Notes: generated from the sequence alone by a model not told the origin. A stretch of DNA of 64,000 nucleotides from Cytophaga aurantiaca DSM 3654 (GCF_000379725.1 NZ_KB903620.1:230888-294887); one strand, 5' to 3'. Counted from the first letter of the stretch, positions 8,399-18,018 are shown. Translations and numbers: made by a program.

Positions 8399-10870
8399 TT
8401 ATGCTGAATAAAAAACACGTTTCACGCGCGCACCAACACTTGTGAGAATTTCGTATGGAATGGTATTAATGTTTTTCGCCAATTCTATCACAGATGGGTT
8501 TTCTCCAAAGAGAATTACTTCGTCTCCTTGCTCAGCATGTGCATGCGTTATGTCAACCATACACATATCCATACATACATTTCCAATGATCGGACAACGT
8601 ATGCCATTTATTAGCACAACACCTACCCCATTGCTGTTTCTGCGATCGTAGCCATCTGCATACCCTACTGCAATCGTTGCAATTTTTGAAGCCTGCGAAA
8701 CTTTACCTTTACGGCTGTAACCAACCGTTTCGTCTGAAGTAATCTCTTTTATCTGAGAGATGTGTGTTTTAAATGTACTGATCGGCTGCAATTCATGTTG
8801 ATATAAACCAGCGCTTTCAACTCCATACAAACCAATACCCAAGCGCACCATATCATAATGTGCTTGAGGGAAGCGCATAATACCTGACGAGTTCGTTGCG
8901 TGCTTTAAAAAAGAATATCCAAGTGTTGTATATAGTTTGTCTGTCATAGAATCAAAAATTGCCAACTGACGATCTGTAAAGACATCGTGTTCTGCTCCAT
9001 CAGAAGCTGCTAAATGCGTAAACACAGACAGTACTTTTATATATTGGTCCTGTTCTTTCAAACGTACTGTAATATCGTTAATATCTTTCTGTTCAAAGCC
9101 TAAACGCTTCATACCCGTATCCAACTTAATATGGATATCAATGCGCTGCTTTTTTGCACGCGCATAATCTATGATTTGATCTAATAGATTTGGCTCGTAG
9201 ATCTCTGGCTCCAGTTGATATTGAATCAATGTATCAAAACTGCTCAAGGAAGGGTTCATTACCATAATGGGTAATGTAATTCCATTTTCTCTCAAACGCG
9301 CTCCTTCATCTGCATAGGCAACAGCCAAATAATCTACACCATGGTATTGCAATAACTGAGCAATCTCAAAGCCACCGCTCCCATAGGATAGAGCCTTTAC
9401 CATGCACATGATTTTTGTGTTCGCTTTTAGTCTTCCTCTGTAAACATTCAGATTATGAACCAATGCATCTAAATTTATTTCTAAAACAGTTTCGTGGATT
9501 TTATACTGCAGCAATGAAACAATTTTTTCAAACTGATACATTCGTGCACCTTTCACCAGTATCACTTCTCTTTCAAAAGAAAAACTGTTCAGGTTTTTAG
9601 TGAAATCATCTGTCGTTTTAAAGAAAAATATTTCTTTGTTATACCATTTTTTCAGTGCTGCAATCTCTTCGCCGATAGCAATAACTTTGTCAAGTTTCGC
9701 AGCATTTAAATACGCTGCTACCTCTTTATACAATAGATCCGATTGCAGGCCCGACTCTAATACATCTGAAAGTATCAGTGTTTTTTTATCGGTTTGTTTT
9801 ACGTGATCTAAAAAATCCAATGCAATGGACAAACCTGCAAGGTCGTTGTTGTACGAATCATCGATCACATAACAGCCATTGGTTGCTTCCTTCAACTCCA
9901 ATCGCATTTCAACCGGACGTAATTGAGAAAGCTTTCTTGAAATTTCCTGAATGGAATATCCAATATATAATAATGTTGTTGCTATATGCAGCGCATTTTC
10001 AAGAGATGCATCGTCTACGAATGGAACAGTTAAAACACCGGATATGGTTTTGGTTTTAACATCCAATTCTGTTTGAAAAGTGTTCGTAGTTCTGATCTTA
10101 TATTCTACCGCTGCAGAACCTTTCAGAGACCAGTCAAATACAGGTAGCTTTGCTTTATGTATTTCCTTTTCGATTGCTTTATTATCGTTGCAATAAATAA
10201 CAACCTCTGATGTTTTGAAAAGCCTCAATTTTTCCTGAATTTTTTCTGCGCGATCTGCAAAGCCTTCATCGTGTGCTGAACCGATCGTTGTAAAAATTCC
10301 TATAGAAGGTTTAATGATCTTTTCAAGAGCCTGCATTTCCTTTATTGTTGAAATGCCCGCTTCAAATATGCCAAATTGATGGCGTTCATTTATTGCCCAT
10401 ACAGACAAGGGAACGCCTACTTGTGAGTTATAGCTTCGCGGACTCTTAACTACTGCGTAATCGCCGCTAAGAATCTGGCTAAGCCATTCTTTAATGATTG
10501 TTTTTGCATTGCTTCCTGTTATTCCAATGACAGGAATAGCAAATTGCGCTCTTCTGTATGCTACACATGCTTGCAATGCTTTTATAGCAGAAGATACCTG
10601 TATGATTGTTGCTTCAGGGAATCGTTCCAGGTTGTTTTTTTTCTCAACTATAAAAATCCGAACACCTCGTTGGTACAATTCATATATATGATCGTGGCCA
10701 TCGTGATGCTTGCCATCAATAGCAAAAAAAACAGCTCCTTGTGGAGCCATCAATTTTCTACTGTCAATCAACAATTGTTTTACGATTGTTTTTGGCGCGT
10801 TGAGTTGAATACAGCTACCATCTACGATCGCTGCTAACTGCTCAACCGATATGTCAATGGTCGTTATCAT
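8399..10870 (-). CDS. murF/alr: Bifunctional MurF (UDP-MurNAc-tripeptide:D-Ala-D-Ala ligase) / alanine racemase
   Basis: This 823-residue protein fuses two peptidoglycan enzymes, a fusion typical of Bacteroidota. Residues 1 to ~455 are MurF, which adds D-Ala-D-Ala to the muramyl tripeptide using ATP. Residues ~460-823 are a PLP alanine racemase that makes D-Ala: PLP lysine 492 lies in MVKALSYGSG, the catalytic tyrosine in VGYSRKGKV, and CMDMCMVDIT is the usual C-terminal block. The MurF P-loop reads GITGSNAKT (116-124), with Ala122 where Mur ligases normally have Gly. Other MurF motifs (SYNSQVGVPLS, FEAGIS, DDSYNNDLAG) are present, so the domain looks intact. The start overlaps the end of the MFS gene by 17 bp. 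Confidence 0.95.
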   Translation of the reverse strand: MITTIDISVEQLAAIVDGSCIQLNAPKTIVKQLLIDSRKLMAPQGAVFFAIDGKHHDGHDHIYELYQRGVRIFIVEKKNNLERFPEATIIQVSSAIKALQACVAYRRAQFAIPVIGITGSNAKTIIKEWLSQILSGDYAVVKSPRSYNSQVGVPLSVWAINERHQFGIFEAGISTIKEMQALEKIIKPSIGIFTTIGSAHDEGFADRAEKIQEKLRLFKTSEVVIYCNDNKAIEKEIHKAKLPVFDWSLKGSAAVEYKIRTTNTFQTELDVKTKTISGVLTVPFVDDASLENALHIATTLLYIGYSIQEISRKLSQLRPVEMRLELKEATNGCYVIDDSYNNDLAGLSIALDFLDHVKQTDKKTLILSDVLESGLQSDLLYKEVAAYLNAAKLDKVIAIGEEIAALKKWYNKEIFFFKTTDDFTKNLNSFSFEREVILVKGARMYQFEKIVSLLQYKIHETVLEINLDALVHNLNVYRGRLKANTKIMCMVKALSYGSGGFEIAQLLQYHGVDYLAVAYADEGARLRENGITLPIMVMNPSLSSFDTLIQYQLEPEIYEPNLLDQIIDYARAKKQRIDIHIKLDTGMKRLGFEQKDINDITVRLKEQDQYIKVLSVFTHLAASDGAEHDVFTDRQLAIFDSMTDKLYTTLGYSFLKHATNSSGIMRFPQAHYDMVRLGIGLYGVESAGLYQHELQPISTFKTHISQIKEITSDETVGYSRKGKVSQASKIATIAVGYADGYDRRNSNGVGVVLINGIRCPIIGNVCMDMCMVDITHAHAEQGDEVILFGENPSVIELAKNINTIPYEILTSVGARVKRVFYSA

Positions 10871-12140
10871 GAGAACTCATGCCTTCGGTTAATTGCGAGA
10901 ACTGCTTGTAATAGATCAACAATACCACACCTGCTATAAAACAGAATACGGCTAAGATGCCATATGCGTATACAACATTTGAGCCTTCCATAAAAAATGG
11001 CAGTGTAAACATTGAAAGGAAAATCAATCTGAATACCGTATTCATTACATTAAAGAAGCTGTTCACTCTCCCTGCCAATTCATTTGGAATCAAAGAGAAT
11101 AAATATGTTACTCGAAAGATACGTGAACTCGCATTCGTAAAGCCTTTCAGGAACGCAACATTGATAAATACGATGATTGCACAGGTCATTGAACTCAATA
11201 AGAAAATCGCGCCTGTAGCAAACGTCAATAAAACAACTGCTTTTAAAACAGGCATTTTACTAAACAATGTTTGAATAATTACGCCTGAAAATAATGCCCC
11301 TAAGCCGTACATTAACTCTGTAAGACCAAGTACCGGAGCATCTTCATGCAAGTGATTTAATACGTATGGTGTCATCAATGCAAATTGCTCGATGTATACT
11401 ACTATAAAAATTGTGAATGAACAGATTCCAAACAAAGCAACAAGCTGATTGTTTTTCAAATACATATAACCCGTCTTCAAACGCTCATACAATGAACCTT
11501 CGTCTGAAATTACCAGCTTCATATTTGGTGAATATTTAATCAATAAAATGATCAGGAACGAAACAAAGTAAGCGATCGCATCAAAAAGGAAAATTTCGTG
11601 AATCTCCCATCTTTCAATTGTTATCACAGAATTCGAGAATGGTACATGAAAGTCAGTGATGCCTTTCAGCAACATGGTACCCATGATGGCAGAGCCCATT
11701 ACTGTTGATTGCCCAACGATTTCAATTAAAGATGTTATCTTTGTATAGTCTTTCGGCTCGGATAATTCCTGTGAAAAGGCGTACAGATTGGGATAATGTA
11801 TCACATAACCAAACATGGTTAATGCATAAACCAATATTATTAATATATTCGTGAGTTCTCCTTCTTTAAAGCCGAGTGAGGCGATGGATAAAATAACGAT
11901 GCCTCCAACAAAGTTTGTTCCAAGGAAAACATCTTTACGATTGAAACCATCAATGATGGAGCCTGCGTAAAGCGCCCAGAATAAAGATACTAATGTGATT
12001 ACTGTTAAGCTTAAGCTAAAAAAAGAATAATCTCCTATTTTATTAAAATAATAAGGTATAGACATCATAGTGAAACCCTGAGCAAAGCTCGAAACTCCAT
12101 TTGCTGTTAACAGGATCGCTAATGTTTTTTTATTTGTCAA
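10854..12140 (-). CDS. MFS transporter
   Basis: The 428-residue protein has about twelve hydrophobic segments and a loop with the MFS motif-A-like sequence GSIIDGFNRKDVFLG after the second helix (~60-75). It resembles the EntS/MFS_3 group of small-molecule exporters; the substrate is unknown. It overlaps murF/alr by 17 bp, so the two are probably translated from one transcript. It is divergent from recX, with 33 bp between starts. Confidence 0.88.
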   Translation of the reverse strand: MTNKKTLAILLTANGVSSFAQGFTMMSIPYYFNKIGDYSFFSLSLTVITLVSLFWALYAGSIIDGFNRKDVFLGTNFVGGIVILSIASLGFKEGELTNILIILVYALTMFGYVIHYPNLYAFSQELSEPKDYTKITSLIEIVGQSTVMGSAIMGTMLLKGITDFHVPFSNSVITIERWEIHEIFLFDAIAYFVSFLIILLIKYSPNMKLVISDEGSLYERLKTGYMYLKNNQLVALFGICSFTIFIVVYIEQFALMTPYVLNHLHEDAPVLGLTELMYGLGALFSGVIIQTLFSKMPVLKAVVLLTFATGAIFLLSSMTCAIIVFINVAFLKGFTNASSRIFRVTYLFSLIPNELAGRVNSFFNVMNTVFRLIFLSMFTLPFFMEGSNVVYAYGILAVFCFIAGVVLLIYYKQFSQLTEGMSSHDNDH

Positions 12141-12173
12141 TTATACCTAATATCTAAAGTTATCGAACACAAA

Positions 12174-12653
12174 ATGGCAACTACAAAGACTACAAAAGTT
12201 TATACTTCATCTCAAGCATTTGTAAAAATTGCATCCTTTTGCGCATACCAAGAACGTACCCAACAAGAGGTTCGTCAAAAGTTATACGAATATGGCATAA
12301 ATTCAGATGAAGTTGAAGTAATTATTGTAAAATTAATTGAGGATAATTTTTTGAATGAAGAACGTTTTGCAAAGGCGTATGCCGGAGGGAAATTCAGGGT
12401 TAAAAAGTGGGGGCGTTTGAAAATTTCAAGAGCGCTGGAAATGAAGGAATTAAGCCCTTATTGCATCAAGTCGGGTTTAAAAGAGATCGACGAAAACGAC
12501 TATTTAGAAACAATTGCGCTCATTATAGCCAAAAAATCAACTGAAATATCTTTGAAAAATCCGTATCAAAAATCGTATAAAATTGCCACGTATTTAATTT
12601 CAAGAGGTTTTGAGCCAGATTTGGTTTGGGACATTTTGAAAAGTAGTGATTAG
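12174..12653 (+). CDS. recX: Regulatory protein RecX
   Basis: RecX binds RecA filaments and limits recombinase activity. The 159-residue product shows three tandem three-helix RecX repeats, beginning with FCAYQERTQQEVRQKLYEYG (the most conserved block), then FLNEERFAKAYAGGKFRVKKWG, and ending in SRGFEPDLVWDIL. No recA lies in this window. The TAG stop codon coincides with the left end of an inverted-repeat element. Confidence 0.93.
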   Translation: MATTKTTKVYTSSQAFVKIASFCAYQERTQQEVRQKLYEYGINSDEVEVIIVKLIEDNFLNEERFAKAYAGGKFRVKKWGRLKISRALEMKELSPYCIKSGLKEIDENDYLETIALIIAKKSTEISLKNPYQKSYKIATYLISRGFEPDLVWDILKSSD

Positions 12654-12816
12654 CTGCTAGGTACTAGTGCCTAGACGAGGTAATAATTTCCATCCTTACT
12701 TGATATTGATTTATCGTCTAGTCGTTTAAAAAACAGAAGAGTCTTTCACATTCCTATTGATGTAAAAGACTCTTCTGTTTTTTGTCTAGTAACTAGTACC
12801 TAGCAACTGGAAACTA
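12651..12816. repeat. Interspersed inverted-repeat element, copy 1
   Basis: The left arm (12651-12678) contains GCTAGGTACTAG followed by CTAGACGAG. The right arm (12782-12816) reads in reverse complement TAGTTTCCAG then GCTAGGTACTAG and CTAGAC. The arms enclose a second nested pair (CTAGACGA at 12671, TCGTCTAG at 12714) and a terminator hairpin at 12728-12783. Its two outer TAGs are the stop codons of recX and of the aspartokinase gene. A second copy is at 42740-42835. Confidence 0.8.
12728..12783. terminator. Bidirectional terminator between recX and aspartokinase
   Basis: A 23-bp stem with one mismatch and a 10-nt loop is flanked by A6 and T6 runs. It lies between two convergent genes and serves both. 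Confidence 0.88.
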
Positions 12817-14148
12817 CTTTACTGCTTCTGCATGAAAAAACAGCTTCTCATTCAATGCATTTAATGCTTCATTTTTTAAGCTGCTATTGATAAGGATAGA
12901 GATGTTTGAAGAGCTTCCTCCATAAGAAATCATACGTACCGGAATTGTCTCCATTGCATCAAACAAACGTTTGCTGATGCCTATCTTTTCACTACCAAAA
13001 CTTCCTACTACACAAATGATTGTTTGATCTTTGTCTACTTCTACAATAGAGAATTCTTTTAATTCTTTAACAATCTGATCCAGATTTTTAGCATCGTCGA
13101 TCGTTAATGAAACTGCAACTTCAGAAGTTGTGATCATATCAACCGATGTTTTATAGTTTTCAAATATTTCAAACACTTTGCGCAGGAAGCCATGTGCCTG
13201 AAGCATTCTGCTTGATTTGATTTTAATTGCAGTAATATCATCCTTTGCCGCAATCGCAGTGATTTCGCGGTCTGAAGGTGTGCTGTTAATTACAGTGCCC
13301 TTTTGTTCCGGCTGCATAGTATTTAATAAACGTACAGGCACTTTACGTACTTGTGCAGGACGGATACATGTTGGGTGCAAAATTTTTGCTCCGAAATACG
13401 CTAACTCTGCTGCTTCATCAAATGAAATTTCAGGGATCGGGAATGTGCGTTTAACAATGCGTGGATCGTTGTTGTGCATACCATCAATGTCTGTCCAGAT
13501 CTGAATTTCTTCCATACGCAATGCCGCACCAATTAAGGTTGCTGTATAGTCTGAGCCCCCGCGTTTTAAATTATCAACTTCGCCATCTGAATTCAAACAA
13601 ACATATCCTTGAGTAATGTATAAATGCTTGTTAGGAAATTTAACTAATTGCTCATTTAGTTTTGCTTCGATGTAATCAAGCATCGGCTCGCTATCCGCAT
13701 CGGTCTTCATGAATTCCAATGCAGGCAGTAACGCAGATGAATAGCCCTGTTCAGCTAAATACTCCTGAAACAGATTTGTAGAAATAATCTCTCCTTGTGC
13801 TAGAAACAAACGCGTTTCTTTATCTCCAAAGCCAGCTTTGCCAACATAACTTTTTATTAAATCATGGTATGTTTTCACAATCGCATGACCTTTTGATTTT
13901 CCGGCTTCAGTTGAATAAAGTTCTTCAACGAATGCTTTATATGGACCAAACAATTTTTCTATTGCTTCTTCTGCAGCTTTTGTGTCTTGCTTTGAAAGCT
14001 TATTTGATATGTCAACCAATGCATTTGTTGTACCTGAAACAGCCGACAATACAACTATTTTAGGATCCGGGCTAGAGATTAATTGCGCAACAGAATGCAT
14101 GCGCTCAGGCTTACCTACTGAAGTACCTCCGAATTTTAGAACTTTCAT
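12814..14148 (-). CDS. lysC: Aspartate kinase
   Basis: The enzyme phosphorylates aspartate, the first step to lysine, threonine and methionine. The 444-residue protein starts with the kinase motif MKVLKFGGTSVG, has LKRGGSDYTATLIGAAL with the catalytic region and WTDIDGMHNNDPRIV, and ends with two ACT domains (~300-440) that carry feedback control. It has no homoserine dehydrogenase domain, so it is monofunctional. I cannot say which end product regulates it. The TAG stop belongs to the adjacent repeat element. Confidence 0.94.
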   Translation of the reverse strand: MKVLKFGGTSVGKPERMHSVAQLISSPDPKIVVLSAVSGTTNALVDISNKLSKQDTKAAEEAIEKLFGPYKAFVEELYSTEAGKSKGHAIVKTYHDLIKSYVGKAGFGDKETRLFLAQGEIISTNLFQEYLAEQGYSSALLPALEFMKTDADSEPMLDYIEAKLNEQLVKFPNKHLYITQGYVCLNSDGEVDNLKRGGSDYTATLIGAALRMEEIQIWTDIDGMHNNDPRIVKRTFPIPEISFDEAAELAYFGAKILHPTCIRPAQVRKVPVRLLNTMQPEQKGTVINSTPSDREITAIAAKDDITAIKIKSSRMLQAHGFLRKVFEIFENYKTSVDMITTSEVAVSLTIDDAKNLDQIVKELKEFSIVEVDKDQTIICVVGSFGSEKIGISKRLFDAMETIPVRMISYGGSSSNISILINSSLKNEALNALNEKLFFHAEAVK

Positions 14149-14181
14149 TATATATTATTCTTAATTGTTTTACTTAATTTA

Positions 14182-14661
14182 TTATTTTGTCAGTGCTAGC
14201 ATTTTCAATGCCGTGATAGCAGCTTCATCACCTTTGTTTCCATGCTTGCCGCCTGCTCTATCAAATGCCTGATCTTTATTGTCTGTAGTTAATACTCCAA
14301 AGATTACAGGCTTATTGTATTTCAAGTTCACTTCTGTAATACCCATGGCTACTGCCTGACAAATAAAATCGAAGTGTCTTGTTTCACCCTGAATTACGCA
14401 GCCCAAACAAATAACTGCATCAACATATTCCTTTGCTGCCAGCCATTGTGCACCTAAGCTCAATTCAAATGTCCCGGGTACATTGTTACGAATTATATGC
14501 GTTGTCGGTATGCCATGTTTTAATAATACCTCTACTGCGCCTTCATACAATGCTTCAGTAATTTCTTCATTCCATTCAGCAACTACGATTCCGAATTTTT
14601 TAGTAGACAGGTTGGGAATTTCTCCTGAGTAACTGCTTAAATTTTTATCTGCACTAGACAT
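14182..14661 (-). CDS. ribH: 6,7-dimethyl-8-ribityllumazine synthase
   Basis: RibH condenses 5-amino-6-ribitylaminouracil with dihydroxybutanone phosphate in riboflavin synthesis and forms 60-mers or pentamers. The 159-residue sequence has GIVVAEWNEEIT near residue 25, VPGTFELSLGAQWLA, LGCVIQGETRHFDFIC with the catalytic His, and GVLTTDNKDQAFDRAGG. No other rib gene is nearby. It starts downstream of a terminator, so it has its own promoter or depends on readthrough. Confidence 0.96.
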   Translation of the reverse strand: MSSADKNLSSYSGEIPNLSTKKFGIVVAEWNEEITEALYEGAVEVLLKHGIPTTHIIRNNVPGTFELSLGAQWLAAKEYVDAVICLGCVIQGETRHFDFICQAVAMGITEVNLKYNKPVIFGVLTTDNKDQAFDRAGGKHGNKGDEAAITALKMLALTK

Positions 14662-14682
14662 ACCTTTTATTCTATATACAAC

Positions 14683-14714
14683 AAAAGGGATAAAACGTTT
14701 GCTTTATCCCTTTT
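14683..14714. terminator. Terminator after the TPR membrane gene
   Basis: A perfect 12-bp stem (AAAAGGGATAAA) with an 8-nt loop, followed on the minus strand by a short T-rich run. It ends the 14738-15445 transcript before ribH. Confidence 0.75.
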
Positions 14715-14737
14715 TGACTTTCGTTTATTAAAATGAA

Positions 14738-15445
14738 TTATTCGGAAGCAGAAAGGGAAGCAGTTGCTTTTGCCTTATACTTCTTGGCATCTGATACGTC
14801 CTGAGATTTAGGATACTCAGTAATAACTTTATCATATGTTGCTGCCGCTTCTTTCCAGTCGCTTTTCAACTCGTATGCCAATGCCAACTTCATTAAATAT
14901 GATGGCGTTAATTGTTCGTTCTCTTTGTATTCAGAAGCTTTTTTATAATACGAAATCGCATTGTCGTTGTCGTTCAACTCTGTGTACGCATCGCCAATAA
15001 GGCTCCATGCACGTGCCTGCATAATTCCTTCATTCGTATCAAACTTGTCTAAGTAATCAATTGCCTCCTGGAATTTTCCTTGCTTCAAGTAGATAACACC
15101 TGTGTAAAATGCAGCTAGCTTTCCTGCTTTTGTGTCGGAATATTCATCTGCTACTTCCTGTAATCCTTTGATTTCTTTTGCAGGAATTCCTTTTAATGCA
15201 AGTTCCAGAGAATCTTGTTCGAAGAAGAATACAGCCTGGTACATTTCTGATTGTGCTGCAGTATTGTTTTCAGATTGATTGTATTTATAGAAGGTAAATG
15301 CACCAACTAATGCTACAACAACAGCTAAACCTACTAGTGCAGGTTTTTTGTATTTTTCAATTAATTCTTCAGCAGACATATTCACTTTAGTTGTAACTAC
15401 GGTTTGTGCCTTTTGAGTTGCACTTTTTTCGGTTAATTCAGCCAT
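14738..15445 (-). CDS. TPR membrane protein, YfgM-like
   Basis: The 235-residue product has a cytoplasmic N-terminus, one membrane helix at ~36-54, and an extracytoplasmic region with tetratricopeptide repeats (~75-225; AWSLIGDAYTELNDNDNAIS and YPKSQDVSDAKKYKA). This layout matches the YfgM/Tol-Pal-associated family, which attaches to the Sec translocon in E. coli; the role here is inferred. It follows pdhA by 27 bp on the same strand. Confidence 0.82.
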   Translation of the reverse strand: MAELTEKSATQKAQTVVTTKVNMSAEELIEKYKKPALVGLAVVVALVGAFTFYKYNQSENNTAAQSEMYQAVFFFEQDSLELALKGIPAKEIKGLQEVADEYSDTKAGKLAAFYTGVIYLKQGKFQEAIDYLDKFDTNEGIMQARAWSLIGDAYTELNDNDNAISYYKKASEYKENEQLTPSYLMKLALAYELKSDWKEAAATYDKVITEYPKSQDVSDAKKYKAKATASLSASE

Positions 15446-15472
15446 TATTGGTTTGTAAAAAGTATTCGGTAA

Positions 15473-16516
15473 TTATTCAATGATAAATGGATAATCTGTT
15501 TGCGTATACACATCTGTATAGGCTTCAGAAGCATCCGGGTATGGTGACTCTTCTGCAAATTTAACAGCTTCGTCGATGATTGCTTTTAGTTTTGCATCGA
15601 TCGCTTCTAAATCTGCTTCAGTAGCGAATTTTTTAGAAAGGATCGTTTCGCGTACTTGCTGAATCGGATCTTGATTTTTGTAAGAATCCAATTCTTCTTT
15701 TGTACGGTATTTAGCAGGGTCAGACATAGAGTGACCTTTGTATCTGTATGTTCTGAACTCTAATAATGTAGGACCGCCACCGCTTCTTGCACGTGCAGCA
15801 GCTCTTGCAACAGACAAGTGAACTTCTTCTACACTCATTGCATCTACTGCTTCTGAAGGCATATCGTATGATTCACCAATTTGGTATAATTCTGTAACGT
15901 TAGAAGTACGCTGAACAGAAGTACCCATTGCATAACCGTTGTTTTCAATTACAAAGATTACCGGGATGTTCCACAACATTGCTAAGTTAAATGTTTCGTG
16001 CAATGCACCCTGACGAACTGCACCGTCACCCATGTAGCAAATACATAGATTGTCAGTTCCTTTGTACATTTCTGCAAAAGCCAAACCAGCTCCCAATGGA
16101 ATTTGCCCACCTACGATACCGTGACCACCTGCAAAATTTACTTCTTTATCAAAGATGTGCATTGAACCGCCTTTACCTCTGGAAGTACCTGTTACTTTAC
16201 CATACATCTCAGCCATGATTGCTTTTGGATCTGTTCCCAAAACCAATGGTTGGCCGTGATCGCGGTAAGTTGTTATATAATGATCGCCCTTTTTTAATGC
16301 TGATACTGCTCCTGCAGCACATGCTTCCTGACCTATGTATAAGTGAAGGAAACCTTTGATCTTTTGCTGACCGTAAAGTTGTCCTGTCTTTTCTTCAAAT
16401 TTTCTTACCAATTGCATTTTTTCATACCAGAATAGGTATGTTTCTTTGGTAAATGCTCCTGCGGATTCTACCTTTGTTTTAGTGTTATCCTTCGCTTTTT
16501 CTTTAACACTTGCCAT
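15473..16516 (-). CDS. pdhA: Pyruvate dehydrogenase E1 component, alpha subunit
   Basis: PdhA with its beta subunit decarboxylates pyruvate using thiamine diphosphate. The 347-residue protein carries the TPP motif GDGAVRQGALHETFNLA to NN (NIPVIFVIENNGYAMGTS), the phosphorylation-loop-like YRYKGHSMSDPAKYR, and the N-terminal GFLHLYIGQEA. The beta subunit and E2/E3 genes are not in the window. It is divergent from recF with 57 bp between the starts. Confidence 0.95.
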   Translation of the reverse strand: MASVKEKAKDNTKTKVESAGAFTKETYLFWYEKMQLVRKFEEKTGQLYGQQKIKGFLHLYIGQEACAAGAVSALKKGDHYITTYRDHGQPLVLGTDPKAIMAEMYGKVTGTSRGKGGSMHIFDKEVNFAGGHGIVGGQIPLGAGLAFAEMYKGTDNLCICYMGDGAVRQGALHETFNLAMLWNIPVIFVIENNGYAMGTSVQRTSNVTELYQIGESYDMPSEAVDAMSVEEVHLSVARAAARARSGGGPTLLEFRTYRYKGHSMSDPAKYRTKEELDSYKNQDPIQQVRETILSKKFATEADLEAIDAKLKAIIDEAVKFAEESPYPDASEAYTDVYTQTDYPFIIE

Positions 16517-16573
16517 CTCTTCTTAATTATGCTGTTTACAGTATACTTTGAAGGGCTAAAATAAACAAAATTC

Positions 16574-17689
16574 ATGTATATTGAAAAAATAAGCCTGCTA
16601 AATTTTAAGAACTACGTGGAGTTAGAGCTCTCGTTCTCTGCGCAAATTAACTTATTGGCAGGTTTAAACGGCAGCGGGAAAACGAATTTGCTGGATGCAA
16701 TTTACTGCTTGTGTTTGACTAAGAGCTTTTTAAGTACAACGGATCAACAAATGATCCATGCCAATCAAGGATATTTTTCAGCTCTGGGCTGGTTTAAAGA
16801 AAATTCTAAGGAATTTAAGCTTCAATATGATTTTGATGGAAAAAAGAAAAGCTTCACGGTCGACAAAAAATCATATACCAAAGTTTCAGAGCATATAGGC
16901 AAATTTCCGGCAATTGTTCTGACACCTCATGATACCGATCTGATCCGAAACGGTGCAGAAGATCGAAGACGTTTTTTTGATACGTTATTTTCTCAGGCAG
17001 ACCCTGTTTACCTGGAAGCATTGATTCGCTATACGCATTTTATTAAACAGCGCAATGCATTGTTAAAACTTGCTGCTGAAGGTGCATTAATCGACCGGAT
17101 TTTGATGGATGCCTACGATCATAACTTATTGCAGTCGGGTAAAATTATTGCAGAAAAACGTTCGGGGTATCTTCAAAGACTCTTGCCAATCTTTCAGGAA
17201 TATTATGCCATGCTTTCCCCGGAACACGAGAACACAAACATTGAATATGAAACAAATGTGCTGGATCCGGATTTTGAAAGTGTCTACAAAAATTCGTATT
17301 CCAAAGATGTAATCCTGCAACGCACCAATAAAGGAATCCATAAAGACGATTTTAAATTTGTGATCAATTCTGAGCCCATTAAACAGTATGGTTCTCAAGG
17401 CCAGCAGAAAACTTTTGTGATTGCATTAAAGCTAGCGCAATATGAATTGCTGAAAGAATGTACCGGACATATTCCTATATTATTGATGGACGATATATTC
17501 GATAAATTAGATGATGTACGTATTGAAAAACTGATTTTATTAGTTCAAAAATGTGTTCATGGTCAATTATTTATCTCAGATGCCCGCCCGGATCGTTCCA
17601 GTATCTTTTTTGAAGCAAATACGAAAGATTTTCGTATGTTTATAATTGATCAGGGTAAGATCACCCAGTCAAACCAGCCGAATTCATAA
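16574..17689 (+). CDS. recF: DNA replication and repair protein RecF
   Basis: RecF loads RecA at gapped DNA together with RecO and RecR. The 371-residue protein has Walker A GLNGSGKT (30-37), the ABC signature region YGSQGQQKTFVIAL and Walker B ILLMDDIFDKLDD. Length and motif order fit the family. The DciA-like gene begins 5 bp after its stop, suggesting one operon. Confidence 0.96.
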   Translation: MYIEKISLLNFKNYVELELSFSAQINLLAGLNGSGKTNLLDAIYCLCLTKSFLSTTDQQMIHANQGYFSALGWFKENSKEFKLQYDFDGKKKSFTVDKKSYTKVSEHIGKFPAIVLTPHDTDLIRNGAEDRRRFFDTLFSQADPVYLEALIRYTHFIKQRNALLKLAAEGALIDRILMDAYDHNLLQSGKIIAEKRSGYLQRLLPIFQEYYAMLSPEHENTNIEYETNVLDPDFESVYKNSYSKDVILQRTNKGIHKDDFKFVINSEPIKQYGSQGQQKTFVIALKLAQYELLKECTGHIPILLMDDIFDKLDDVRIEKLILLVQKCVHGQLFISDARPDRSSIFFEANTKDFRMFIIDQGKITQSNQPNS

Positions 17690-17693
17690 ATCT

Positions 17694-18011
17694 ATGTATA
17701 ACAAGCCCGAAAGAGATTTTCGAAGGAAAAAAGACTCCCTTAGTATTGGTGACGCCATCGAACACTGGATGGACCAATTGCGGGTGCGTGGCAAATACAA
17801 AGAAACTTTTATTATTCAGAATTGGGAGAAAATCATGGGAACTCCTATTGCCAAGAGAACCACGAACTTATATATCCGTAATAAGAAGTTATATATCCAT
17901 TTGTCTTCAGCACCTTTAAAAAATGAATTAAATCAGTCAAAACACAAGGTAGTTGAGTTACTTAACAAGGCGGCAGAGGATAAAGTACTAGAAGATGTTG
18001 TATTTCTATAA
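17694..18011 (+). CDS. DUF721 (DciA-like) protein
   Basis: The 105-residue product contains the DUF721 core: WEKIMGTPIAKRTT, the basic segment NLYIRNKKLYIHLSSAPLKN and the closing VVELLNKA. DUF721 proteins related to DciA help load the replicative helicase in many bacteria; this is family knowledge. The frame extends upstream inside recF to 17646, but the ATG at 17694 lies just after the recF stop and gives the usual N-terminus. The recF-DUF721 pairing is a typical context. Confidence 0.88.
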   Translation: MYNKPERDFRRKKDSLSIGDAIEHWMDQLRVRGKYKETFIIQNWEKIMGTPIAKRTTNLYIRNKKLYIHLSSAPLKNELNQSKHKVVELLNKAAEDKVLEDVVFL

Positions 18012-18018
18012 TTCAAAA

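Noticed and set aside
8394..8402. T run between murF/alr and the RDD gene as a terminator
   Set aside because: No stem precedes it and the genes are only 24 bp apart on the same strand.
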